Source: Acholoe squamosa (lineage: Eukaryota; Annelida; Polychaeta; Phyllodocida; Polynoidae). From it: a stretch of 64,000 nucleotides of DNA. Positions 19,354-30,430 of this stretch are shown here, piece by piece. Below the pieces are notes generated by a model. That model was given only the letters and a program-made list of their open reading frames with translations, ran no database searches and was not told where the DNA came from. Where the stretch lies: NCBI GenBank assembly GCA_949317995.1, contig OX439043.1:42103560-42167559 (forward strand), read 5' to 3'. Every line of letters starts with the position of its first letter. The stretch's first letter is position 1. Both the position numbers and the translations under genes were made by a program.

Positions 19354-19644
19354 TATCTAAAATTTGATGATACCTTACATCTAAGTCCTACCAATTTTGA
19401 GCATCCATGCATCCAGGTACAACGCTGGCTGGGGGGCCAGTGGCCCGTGATTTTCCCTGAAAATCTAATATAAAAAGGCAGTTTGATCCGTAGACGTTCT
19501 CACATATATCACATAGGACTGTGGGCCCGGGAGGCTAAAGCTCCAAAATCCTAGTGTCGAGCTCTGATCATAATTTATTTTTGGCTAAAGATCCAAGTTC
19601 CTAGTAAGGTGTCTACCCCTGATGACAATTCCATTTTTGTATGT

Positions 19645-19679
<35 letters not shown>

Positions 19680-22600
19680 TCCCTATTTACCACGCTAAAT
19701 TCCAGTCATAATTTAAAATTCCAGTCGTAATTTATAAATCAATGTAAAACACACACCCTATCAGTACTCCCATAACAGAAAGAACAGAACATAGGAGACA
19801 GGGCTGACAAGCTTTAGATGAGAAGGGGAAAATATTGGCCAGCGTAACAAGAAAATGAGGAGTGCTAAAGGATACATAGAGCTGCCAGCTTTTCTCCTAC
19901 ACAAAATAGCTCTAGCGCCCACAGGGGGAAAGCACTAAGAATAGTCCTATCGATTTCTGCACACGAACGGTGTTGGGACTAGGCTGACCTGACCTCCTGT
20001 TCACCGGTCGGGCGGTAATTTGTACACCTAGGTAGAGATACCCCGGGTTTACCAGGCATAACTCTTAGCACTGCCAGCAGGGCACACAGGGCGGGGCAGG
20101 GGGTGAGGGACAGGCAGAATCAAAGATGGAAACGCATCATATTGAGAGGAAACCCGAGCACTGCGGGTAGAAGAGGGGGCATCTGTGAGGATTTAACTAC
20201 GACATTCCGAACTAAATCTAGTTCTAAATGGGTGATTTTAGAGGGCTTAGAGGAAGATTTACACCTCAATTGTCATACCTTGGCTTCACTTGATGTTCGT
20301 AGTAACCCATATCAAACCAAGGGTAAGAGCAGCAACTCTGACAGATTCTGAAAAGGGAAGGTGTTCATGAGCAAATGTGAGAAAGTAGAAGTAAAAGATA
20401 TTGCAGACGAACAGCTATCGTATTTAGGATGAAAGTAGGTATTACACGATATTTGATAAATTTATGAATTCATATGTGGCTCCCACCGTACTGATGGAGA
20501 CCAGGGGCTGTGTGGAGACACAGGGCAAGTACGGAGAAAAAACCTGGATATTTCAGGAGCTGTCCAACAGTCTCAGTTACATATAGGGCATTAGCACATT
20601 AGGCTATGGAGGCCGCCATTAGACCCCGACTGCACTATGACTAACACCTTCAGTCCCCGTCTCCGCAGTAAATGCCAGGGATGCTTCCCATTGGTCAATA
20701 ATACAATAGCCATGTGCCGTATAGAACTATTAAACAGCGAAGCATGTTGTTCCATCCCTGCATTTTCCTGTATGGGCCACATGTGTTCGCGGAATTCCAA
20801 AAGTTCGACCGTTAAAAACTAAACTGAACCAAGTGACTTGGATTTTAACAGTACATGAACGGGAGAGAAGTGGAGATGCGTAAATGAATAAGAGAACTGC
20901 AGAAGTGGGTTTGAATGTGTGGAGTGCCCATATAGGCCTAGGGATTCAAATGCCAATATCGGGAGAGTCCTACACCACTGAGAAGATCGCCGTGCAAAGC
21001 TTGGCAGTCAGCTTGTGTCCGTGTGCTGTGGTCTTGGCAGCCACTTTGCAGCCTTTGCTTCTTGCATCCACCACCTACACCGGGTATAGCATAGTCCCAC
21101 TTCTCTCTGGTGCCAGACAAACTTGGTTAACATCAGAAAGCAGTTTATTTTACGTTAGACGACTAGGGGGGATGCCAAATTGAAGCATATCATTATTACC
21201 AGATCTTTACTACATCCGATTCTTTTCTGTACAGTTGCCAGATTAAACTATCCACCAAATAATGGGTGGCTCAGTCCCAAAATGTGATTTCTGACACCAT
21301 AAAACGTGCTGAGTGGATCCAAAGCATACGGAGTATACATAAAGCAGTGCCCATGTGCTCTTACACCGGCTGCAGTTAACTTAAAAAGTATTGGGGGTGA
21401 TGCCTGCAGACACTGGGGGCTCTCAGACTTTAAAGCTGCCGACATGGAGCTGATTAGTCTGTACGCCGACAGTAATCAGCAGCATGCCATGGCCGCATTA
21501 GGGCCTGCAGCAGGATAGTAGGATAGTGCTGAGATAGGGCTGTACAGATGGAGGGTGAAGCGGCTATGGGAGGTGTTTCACCCTTAATGCCAAAACAGGA
21601 TTTACATTCAACCAGGCATAGTCAAAGGCACAGTAGGATTAATAAAACAGCCGAATAACACGAAGTCGCCCTCCAAAATCAGATAATACCTATTTTTTCT
21701 TCAGGTCAACTTTGATTCGACAAAGAAAGGGTGGAAATAACGAGTAAAACACGGCTTAGGAACAGACGCCAGTGTGGTTTGTGGTAACGGCTAACCCAGA
21801 GATCGACCTGAGGTGTGCATGTAGATGGGGTTCTGCAAAACTGAACACCAAGGGAATGATGTAGGCCACTACAGTAACTGACCACCAGCCAATGGATCGG
21901 TGAGCACTAGCCATGGAGGAGGTTGGGCTGCCAGCTACATGAGCACCGCCCATAAAGGGCCCAGCCAGCACTTTATGGACCCATTGCCCCCTATTGACCA
22001 CGGCGTAAACTACAAGGGGTGACAACCGTGTCAAACCCATGACGTGTGGGCCGTGATTGGTGTACATGTATAACCTAGAGAGCAGTATTATTTTGGTCGT
22101 GGATAAAATTTAAATAATATGAAAATCTCCCAGACCAGATCGCTGAATGTCATCTACCGAAATGCCACAATTAATGTACATTGGTCTGATTAAACACATG
22201 CTGGGTAGTGTAAGCAATTTCTGTCACACTATTTCTTAATCAATGCATTGAAATGAACTCGTTTGAATTCCATGCTTTAATATTCCGTTTGTCTGTTAAG
22301 ACACCTCGGTCCTGATGCAACCGCGTTTACTTATCTTTTCTTTTCTTAAACCTGACCATGAAAAGGTAGCCCCCCCTCCCAAGGTTATGCTGAAGGGCGT
22401 CTAGCATGGAAATAATCTTGATGGGTACTTGCTTAAAGATCGTTCATAAATGCACGGGAACCAGCGGAAAAATTCCAACGCCCTGATTGGTCAATGGGTG
22501 GTCAGGTGACTTTTTAAAGTAGGCATGCATTAGCGTGCGAGGCCCCCTTTAAGAATATAGAGTGGTGACCAGAATGTGACTTGTGTAACGGGTGTAGCGT

Positions 22601-22696
22601 GCTGCAAGACGAGACTTCGCCGCCATCTTACCCTCCGGGGACTTCCCAAGTACCGGCGACAACTTTCTATTTCCGGATCCGCCTGGTGCACCACTT
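19354..22696. other. Intergenic DNA, no gene recognised
   Basis: A poly(A) run of 28 bases lies at 19,648-19,675. Short open frames of up to about 100 codons occur on both strands, but I see no recognisable protein in them. No clear repeat array is present. Confidence 0.55.
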
Positions 22697-22831
22697 GGGC
22701 CACTTTCGCGCGACCCAACCTGGTTAACCGGGTGACTTGATCTGGTACATCTGGGGTGTAGCTGTGCTGTACGCACGATGGGTACAGCCAGTCGACCGGG
22801 TTAACCGGATCGGGCCACGCGAAAGTGGCCC
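22697..22831. mobile_element. GGGCCACTTTCGCG-type MITE, copy 1
   Basis: About 135 bp with perfect ends GGGCCACTTTCGCG and CGCGAAAGTGGCCC. Longer imperfect pairing extends inward (GGTTAACCGGG against CCGGGTTAACC), so the whole element folds as a hairpin. Two other copies lie in this window. I see no clear target duplication, so the superfamily is open. Confidence 0.8.
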
Positions 22832-22835
22832 TGAA

Positions 22836-22979
22836 GGCCACTTTCGCGCGACCCTACCTGGTTAGCCGGGTGACTTGATCTGGTACATCCGGGGTGTAGC
22901 TGTGGTGTACGCCAGATGGGTACAGCCGGTCGACCCGGTCAACCAGATTGGGGCACGCGAAAATGGCCCACATTGGTTA
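22836..22979. mobile_element. GGGCCACTTTCGCG-type MITE, copy 2
   Basis: A second copy in the same orientation, only four bases after copy 1. Its left end is GGCCACTTTCGCGCGACC and its right end GCACGCGAAAATGGCC. The core GTGACTTGATCTGGTACATC is shared with copies 1 and 3. Confidence 0.8.
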
Positions 22980-24576
22980 ATGCTGATGGCCTCCCGGGGT
23001 GATTTTTTTTTTTTACACAGAGGTTTTCGCTGTAATGCTTTGTTACAGGAGTTCAAAAGAACGTTAGGGGACAGTATTTAAAAACAACCTGAACATGCTT
23101 GATAGTGAATGATCATTAGATATGTATCAATTTATGTAACTTAAGTACTGTAAGTTATCGAGTCTTCTTAGATAAGGAGGAAAATTTAATATGTTAATAT
23201 GAAAAGGAAAAGTAATACAATGTTAAATAGCTGAAAGGCACCTACCGATATCTGCATGCCCTAATATGGAGTCAGTCTATATTCTAAATATACCAATTCA
23301 ATGGCGCCTTCGAAAGCAAAGGCATATGTATGCAAACTATAGATAGATACATTACGAAAGAAAGATACATTACGAAAGCAAGTAAAAACGGAACAGTGAA
23401 ATGGCCTTGGCATTGAATGGAAGCCCAGTATGTAGACCAAGGATGCCAGAAATGATTTTCCATGAACTTAAATGCACCTTTTAGTGATATAGGGCACCCA
23501 AGGCAGAAAAGGGAAGGAGATGCTTCTCCTTGGATGGAGGATTGTTTTAGGGCAGTGCAATATGCCGAATTGCTTTGGGGGGGGGGGGGGTTAGTTTGAG
23601 CGGGCACAAGGCCTCAGTGCAGCCGCCTTGTGAAGTCAGCATAGCCGTCTATGATGTGCTTAGTGTGTGGCTTTTGCGTTATTTCATGTCTAATGAAGAT
23701 GGATATACGTTTGCATCCATGTACTTACTCGTAGCTGTTAAACAGCCCAGGAAGACCTGAGAAGGAATAGGTTTGAGACACCTTGGTATTAGCATAACAA
23801 CAAAGACAAAGAATAAAAACGTTTATAAGCTAGTCCCTAGGTAGGGCCTACCGAACCATGCTGAATTGAAGAAGTCTGAGTGCACCTGAAAAGACTGGCT
23901 AAGGGCTCTTCATCTAGAGCAGAACCCTGCGACAACAAAGATAGTAGTATAGACAAATGGCAGATTTCATCAGGCGAGAGATGGTTCAGTATTAAAAGGC
24001 TGCTTCTGTCACACCGAGTCACCCACATTTCCAGTGATTAGAAAAATCAGCTAAACATTGAATCAACATTGCCTAATGGATAAATTAGCTTGATTTAACT
24101 TCAAACTAAATATTGCCCATTCTGTGTAATGTAGCCGGCTAGAGGTGAACTTACGGCATCTGCTAGTTTTATAACATACAGCGTACATATCTATCGATGG
24201 CGTTTGCTGACCATATTGAGGGGAACCATAAAATGCAAGAGTAAACCCGTGCTTTCCTGTTACACATGTCATGTATGTGAGGGTTAAGCTAGCAGTGACC
24301 CTGATATCCACCAGGGGCGGATCAGATGGACAGTCCACTTGTGCAGCTATCAGCTCTGACCTGTTATCGCGCTTCCAGCCCGCTCACCCTTGTTGGTGTG
24401 GCACAGCAATACATACAGTCCTATTCAACCATATCAAGAGGTCTGTGATGGAATTCTTGGAAATTCCCGCCGGACATCACTACGCGATGGCTAGAGGTCT
24501 GTGTTACGGCCTGCATGGAAAGCGGGCTTTTCACGATGGCAGAGTCTATGTAGTGACAGCGTGGTCATGCCTCCAG
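22980..24576. other. Intergenic DNA, no gene recognised
   Basis: A run of G at 23,577-23,590 and a short duplicated segment near 23,345-23,375 are the only notable items. No protein or RNA gene is recognised. Confidence 0.5.
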
Positions 24577-24710
24577 GGGCACTTTCGTGTGAGACACTTC
24601 GGTGTACCGGGTGACTTGATCTGGTACATCCAGGGTGTAGCTGTTGTGTATGCCCGATGGGTACAGCCGGTCGACCGGGTTAACCGGATCGGGGCACGCG
24701 AAAGTGTCCC
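24577..24710. mobile_element. GGGCCACTTTCGCG-type MITE, copy 3
   Basis: About 134 bp sharing GGTGACTTGATCTGGTACATC-like core words and the right end GGGGCACGCGAAAGTGTCCC with copies 1 and 2. Its left end (GGGCACTTTCGTGTGAGACA) is more diverged. Confidence 0.75.
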
Positions 24711-25929
24711 AGGTGATGTGAAAGGGAACTACGATGCTATGTAGAAGTAGATTTGGAGATTGCACTTTTCCACCAGACGGTGGCATAGATGTGCAGCGGC
24801 AGTATGGCCTTAGTCGCAAGTGGATAGGTGTTGGACACGCTATTTGCGCTTGTGTCAGCTTATTACCTGTGCTTGCCCACTACCAGCTACCTCCTCATTT
24901 GCATATTTGGCTATGAAACTTACACCCTGTCCGACCGCCAGATCTTCCGGCCTTAGTCTACAGGTCCTCATCGTCCATTAACGCTTTATGTCTGGTATGA
25001 TATTCAATACTACTAGTCCTATATCATTTCCTTACAATATGGAAAGTTTCTGTTAGGGTGGGGAGTCTATAGGAAAACAAATCAACATTGATGCCTGATT
25101 GCCGGTGTATTCGATTCCCCAGAGGCGCACCTACGGGCAGCTATCACACGCTGCTACCCCTTAGGGCACCTTAACGTTCTGTAGGCTGAAGCATTAAATT
25201 GTGTTCTGAGTATGTGATGCTGTCGGACAATGCAGTGTATTTAGCAGGGGAAACATAGCAGAAGAGCCTCGGACGAATTAAGTTACAGATGTAGCACAGG
25301 AATTACATGTAGATCTATACCTTATGTCCGCTGAGAGACAGCTTGGTTTAGTTGTATTTGAATATGTGCGCAGTTACGGGCAGATAATTGGTATCTCACG
25401 TATAAGGCGCAGTATTTATATAAGAAAGGACATTCTGACTTTAAAGACAAATGCTTTAAGCTGCACATGGGGCTTGGTTGAACAGTACAATATTAATGTA
25501 ATTTTCCCGCCTAGATGAGGTGTATCCTGAGTTTAGAAACATCCTAAAACCTGTAAGCCTCATATTCGTGTAAAGGCAATGCTTATACACGAGGTAATGG
25601 GTAGATATGAACTCTACAAACTACCAGTAGTCACCAGCTATACGTCTGAGGCAGTGTTGTGAAATAGAGAGGTGGGTATGAAAGAATGAGGACTAGGCAG
25701 GGAGGGGGGGGGGGCGCCCCAGAATACACCCAGATTAACCTGCTACATCCATCTTACTCACCACCAGAAGCTTACCCCATGGACGCTGGCCTCCGCGAGA
25801 ACCTTGTGACTGCAGACTGAGTGGGCGTGTCTGATTTGTATAAATGAGTAGAGGAATGGCCATTATGTGTGTGGTTTCTTAAGAGAACTATTGCATGACA
25901 AGGGGAGTATGAGGCTACTACAACACAGG
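24711..25929. other. Intergenic DNA with a possible old MITE
   Basis: No gene is recognised. At 25,392-25,596 the sequence begins TATCTCACGTATAAGGCGC and ends GCTTATACACGAGGTA, a weak inverted pair like the GTATAAG-type MITEs found elsewhere here. It may be an aged relative. Confidence 0.4.
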
Positions 25930-26970
25930 GATGTGAGGTTGCTGTAAGATATTACACAATAAAGATGTGAGATGTGGGCTTAGGTGGCTGTAAGGGACCA
26001 CATCACTGAGATGTGAGGTTGCTGTAAGATATTACATCACAATGATGTAAGATGGAGGCTAAGGTATCCGTAAGGGACCATATCACTGAGATGTGAGGTT
26101 GCTTCAAGATATTACCGTAATCTCCCGCGTATAAGACGCGTCTTATACGCCAAACAAAATGCTGCTGGGTCTTATACGCGGGAGGTAAATTGCCTTGAGT
26201 TTGGGGTGCATCTTATACGTGGGGTAATTTTACTATAGAAATGTACTAATCTTACAAAATTCAGCCTGAAGAGGTGCGTCTTATATGCGAAACAGCCATT
26301 GGCAAGTTAGGGGTGGGTCTTATACGCGCACTGCATCTTATACGCGGGAGATTACGGTACATCACAATGATGTAAGATGGAGGCTAATGTATCTGTAAGG
26401 GACCATATCACTGAGATTTGCGGTTGCTGTAAGATATTACATTACAAAGATGTGAGATGTGGGCTAAGGTATCTGTAAGGGACCATGTCACTGAGATGTG
26501 CGGTTGCTGTAAGATATTACATTACAAAGATGTGAGATGTGGGCTAAGGTATCTGTAAGGAACCATATCACTGAGATTTGCGGTTGCTGTAAGATATTAC
26601 ATTACAAAGATGTGAGATGTGGGCTAAGGTATCTGTAAGGGACCATGTCACTGAGATGTGCGGTTGCTGTAAGAAATTACATTACAAAGATGTGAGATGT
26701 GGGCTAAGGTATCTGTAAGGGACCATGTCACTGAGATGTGCGGTTGCTGTAAGATATTACATTACAAAGATGTGAGATGTGGGCTAAGGTATCTGTAAGG
26801 GACCATGTCACTGAGATGTGCGGTTGCTGTAAGATATTACATTACAAAGATGTGAGATGTGGGCTAAGGTATCTGTAAGGGACCATGTCACTGAGATGTG
26901 CGGTTGCTGTAAGATATTACATCACAAGGATGTGAGATGTGGGCTAAGGTGGCTGTAAGGGACCATATGT
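25930..26970. repeat. 80-bp satellite, about 10 copies
   Basis: An 80-bp unit containing CGGTTGCTGTAAGATATTAC, GATGTGAGATGTGGGCTAAG and GTAAGGGACCAT repeats head to tail; matching points at 26,401, 26,481 and 26,561 give the period. Central copies are nearly identical while the first copies are more diverged. A MITE interrupts one unit at 26,115-26,357. Confidence 0.93.
26115..26357. mobile_element. TA-flanked MITE (GTATAAGACGC type) inside the 80-bp satellite
   Basis: A 243-bp element with inverted ends CCGTAATCTCCCGCGTATAA and TTATACGCGGGAGATTACGG, flanked by TA on both sides. Neighbouring satellite units read AAGATATTACATCACA without it, so the empty site is visible and a TA duplication is proven. 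TA duplication suggests the Tc1/mariner/pogo group. It has no coding capacity. Confidence 0.92.
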
Positions 26971-26984
26971 AAGATGCATGTAAG

Positions 26985-27262
26985 ATACAGGAATGCGAGG
27001 TGTGGTAAAAGGTTCTTGTAAAATACATCACAGATACACGAGTTGTGGTAAAAAGTTGTTATAAAAATACATCACAGATACACGAGTAGTGGTAAAAAGT
27101 TGTTATAAAATACATCACAGATGCACGAGTGGTGGTAAGAAGTTGTTATAAAATACATCACAGATGCACGAGTGGTGGTAAGAAGTTGTTATAAAATACA
27201 TCACAGATACACAAGTTGTGGCAAGAAGTTGTTATAAAATACATCACAGATACACGAGTTGT
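26985..27262. repeat. 44-bp minisatellite, about 6 copies
   Basis: A unit of 43-45 bp with ATACATCACAGATACACGAG and GTGGTAAAAAGTTGTTATAA repeats about six times, directly after the 80-bp satellite. It shares ACATCACA with that satellite but is otherwise different. Confidence 0.88.
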
Positions 27263-29203
27263 AAACAAGTACTTCACTTGCAGTTCAGTCTTGATCCCAA
27301 CTAAGACACAAATCACTGTCTGTTATTGTCCCTTTGTACCTGATATAGGACGTGGGCGAGGAAGCAGGTAGAGAAGGGCAAAGAACTGTGGGTAAATGGA
27401 TGCAAACGATTCGCATGCTAGATTTAGGTGAAACAGATGTTCTATTTTACCTCCGTTCTTTGCGTCCCTGAGTGGGACCAAAGTTAAGGAGATGGACTAA
27501 GCGGACGATTGTTAGTGTGTGTGTGTGTGTGGGGGGGGGGGGCTGTTTAGGAAGGTGCAGGGACAGGGGAAGATAAGAAGTGCCCAGACTCTGACAGGAC
27601 CTCATGTCCTCAGGTCAGGGCTAACATTGCTGTCAGAAGCCCCCACTCTACGCTTCGCCCTTCTTCCTCATCACCCTCCAGCGTGGGCACTGATAAAGCC
27701 CTCTTCTCCTGCCCCTGCTCCTCACTCCTCAGCCATGGTGTCCCCCAGTGCCCACCCTGAGGGCTATCAGGAGGCCGTCAGCACCACTCCCGGTCCTGAT
27801 ACAGACTGATCCTGATGTCTGTCTGTCTGCTGCTGCCACCATGACACTGGAGGAGGAGGGAGGCAGGAGGTAGTGGTGTGGATGTGGCGTAGGAGGAGTA
27901 CGAGGCCTGGGATGCCACCCTGCACTGAGCTCTCACCTCCGGGTCTCACCTGCCTCTAGTCCCCCAAACTGCTGCTGCCACAACAGCCAGTATCCACACC
28001 ACTTCCACTCCCAGCCGGCCTAAGCCCACTTCGATTGCTGTTTTCTACCCCGTCCATCCCTCCTCTAATCGTCCTTTTATAAATAGCACCGCCATAAGGA
28101 GCTTTAGGATGAGGAGGGAGAAGGAGCTATGCCTCCACTCTTCACCGAGCATCTTTAGTGCATGTATTCATTGCATTCAATGGTGATCCATCCATCCACA
28201 CACAGACAACTATAGACCAGACCACCATCTAGCCGCTAGCTGTCGGGGTGGTCCTGGGCTCAGGGGCCGGAGGAGGCTCTTACAACGTTGGGCAGGGGGC
28301 CACTCACACACAGGCAGCAGGAGGGGCCATGTGGGGACTGCAGGAGCCGGTCTGAGACACTCACACCCATACACCGCCCGGCCAGAGGTTGGCGGCGATT
28401 GGCCTGCTCCCTGCTGACTGCATTGCCTAATCGCCTGCTGCAGGGTGCCAATTATATAAACTACTCTTTACCAACCCTCCACGTGGGGGTGGTGTGTATG
28501 TGTGTAGTGAAGAGCAGGGTAAAGAATGGTGGAGCTGCAGACATATCATATCTTAGTTTGTGACTGAGGTGTTGTCACATTGCTGAGTGCTGAAGTGTCA
28601 TCTTTCAGTTAGGTATGTGCATATAGATATACAGGAGGCTACAGTTACGTTCACACTGAGCCGCTCCTCTACCAACCCGCCACCCACGCAGGAGCAGCTC
28701 GGCTCGATACTTGACACAGGTCTGCAGCGATTTTCCCCCAAGATATGGATATAAACATTATGTAAGCCACAGGGAGGAGATTTCTGGCCAAGGCTTACCA
28801 TGACGGCTGGTCGTATATAGACTAGACATGCAGGCGTGGGTGATACTGCAAGAAACCCAAGTTGGTTAAATTCACACAGAAAATTTAGATATGTGTATAT
28901 AATGTAGACGTAGAGAAAGATTGAAAGGACACACTGGCGCTTTTTACAGTATGCATAGCCGGTGGAGGTACCTACCACTTTTATATCTAACCTATCTACA
29001 GCTAATGGGCACATCTATAGCAGAGGAATCCACGTCTTAAATTCTACACACTGTTGTGGTGGGGAATTTAGGGTCAGTATTGACGTTTGTGACTAAAGGA
29101 GTAACGTTACCACTATACAGGACCATGCACCCTGTCTATTACATGACCATGGAAGAGTGCTACTGGATAAGAATATAGCACTAGGAGGAAAGCTGTGGAT
29201 CTA
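27263..29203. other. Region upstream of the host exon
   Basis: No coding exon is supported. The part from about 27,580 to 28,480 is C/T- and G-rich compared with its surroundings, and a TG/G run lies at 27,513-27,542. It could contain the promoter or untranslated leader of the exon at 29,204, but I cannot place a start site. Confidence 0.4.
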
Positions 29204-29482
29204 ATGATGTCTGGTGCACGAGTAGCTCAGAAACTGCACATCTTCACCATGAGTAATGGTGACACTGAGCGTGTCGTGGCTCCCTCCAACATTGAGTACG
29301 AGGAGCTCGCGAGTGCGAGTGGCTCACATATTGTAATGTACCCCAACGAGAAGAACTACCAGACAGACGTGGAGTTCGCGACAGCCATTCACGAGACTGA
29401 ATTGGCCATCCAGCATGGCCTCCTGCCGCAACTAAGTAAGAAGGGCTCCAGTGGATGCTATTTTGTACACAATAGAGAAAGC
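29204..29482 (+). CDS. First coding exon of a PI 4-kinase type II-like gene
   Basis: From the first in-frame ATG (an in-frame TAA lies upstream at 29,168) the exon encodes 93 residues. It ends in phase 0 at AGC before a strong donor, GTGAGT, at 29,483. The last third (VEFATAIHETELAIQHGLLP, then KKGSSGCYFVHN) resembles the start of the catalytic domain of type II phosphatidylinositol 4-kinases, where an AIxxGxxP segment precedes the ATP-binding GSSGSYFV loop. That enzyme makes PI4P on Golgi and endosome membranes. The first ~50 residues are not recognised, as expected for the variable N-terminus. Cys replaces the usual second Ser of GSSGSYF. I find no following exon in the window, so the first intron would exceed 34 kb, or the second exon is short and overlooked. 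A processed fragment or another kinase is possible. Confidence 0.6.
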
Positions 29483-30255
29483 GTGAGTATCTCCACCAAT
29501 GATCTGTGAATCAATTTGTTTTATAAAGGTTATTTTAAGCTCCATCTATTTCATTATCCTACAAATGAGTACACCTGGACATTAATCTCCATAAAGTTCA
29601 GGCGTGTTCAGTGAAAATGTGCAACGCAGTCAAAGAAATATTTGGTCGTTTTCAACTATCTTTTGAATCAAAGTAATGTGATAACCTTGCTCATGTATAA
29701 AATTTCAATCAGCTTTTTTTTTCATAATCTTTTAAGTCAATTACCTACGTCAAAATGACGTTAGTGGAATGCAGTCATCTACCTCATCTTCTGTGCCACG
29801 TAAAAGGAGGAAATCTCCGGGAAATGTCATTAAAAGTTATCGAGCTTCGGGTTCTTCCAATGACATTTCCAAAAATACAACCTGAGCTGTCCTCTTCACA
29901 ATGTTTCCACTTTTAGTTTAAAACCAAGGAGCTGCTTAGGAATTAGCCGTTCATAAAGGATGGCCGTGGACTAGATAGTTACATGTAAATCATCTAAAGA
30001 CAGAATACATCATGGAATCTGAAAGTCGAAACTAAAGATAATATTATTGTAGTTCAGAATAACATTTTATGACATAGAACATATCAGATTATGCTGGTCG
30101 CTTGAGATAGAATCTTATTGTTGCACGCCCTCTTTAAGATAACCAATCAGTCTTTATCGTACAGTAAATCAACTCCTTGGCCGAGTCCTTCCCCGTGTAT
30201 CTGACACTAAAATAGACCATGTGTGATGTGGCGGCGTAGCTTCAATCCAGCACCT

Positions 30256-30430
30256 AAAGGACTGTTTCTATAAATATGGCTGCTGTTTACAAAAGACTGT
30301 TTCTATAAATATGGCTGCTGTTTATAAAGGACTGTTTCTATAAATATGGCTGCTGTTTACAAAGGACTGTTTCTATAAATATGGCTGCTGTTTACAAAGG
30401 ACTGTTTCTATAAATATGGCTGCTGTTTAT
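30256..30430. repeat. 35-bp tandem repeat, 5 copies
   Basis: Five nearly identical units of 35 bp, each containing GGACTGTTTCTATAAATATG followed by GCTGCTGTTTA. The near identity indicates a recent expansion. Confidence 0.95.

Noticed and set aside
24300-24330. Fourth hAT-like MITE at CCAGGGGCGGATCAG
   Set aside because: Only a left-end-like word is seen; no right end or duplication could be found.
27519-28560. Coding exons in the C/T-rich region upstream of the kinase-like exon
   Set aside because: Open frames are short, Pro/Ser-rich and unlike known proteins; composition alone explains them.
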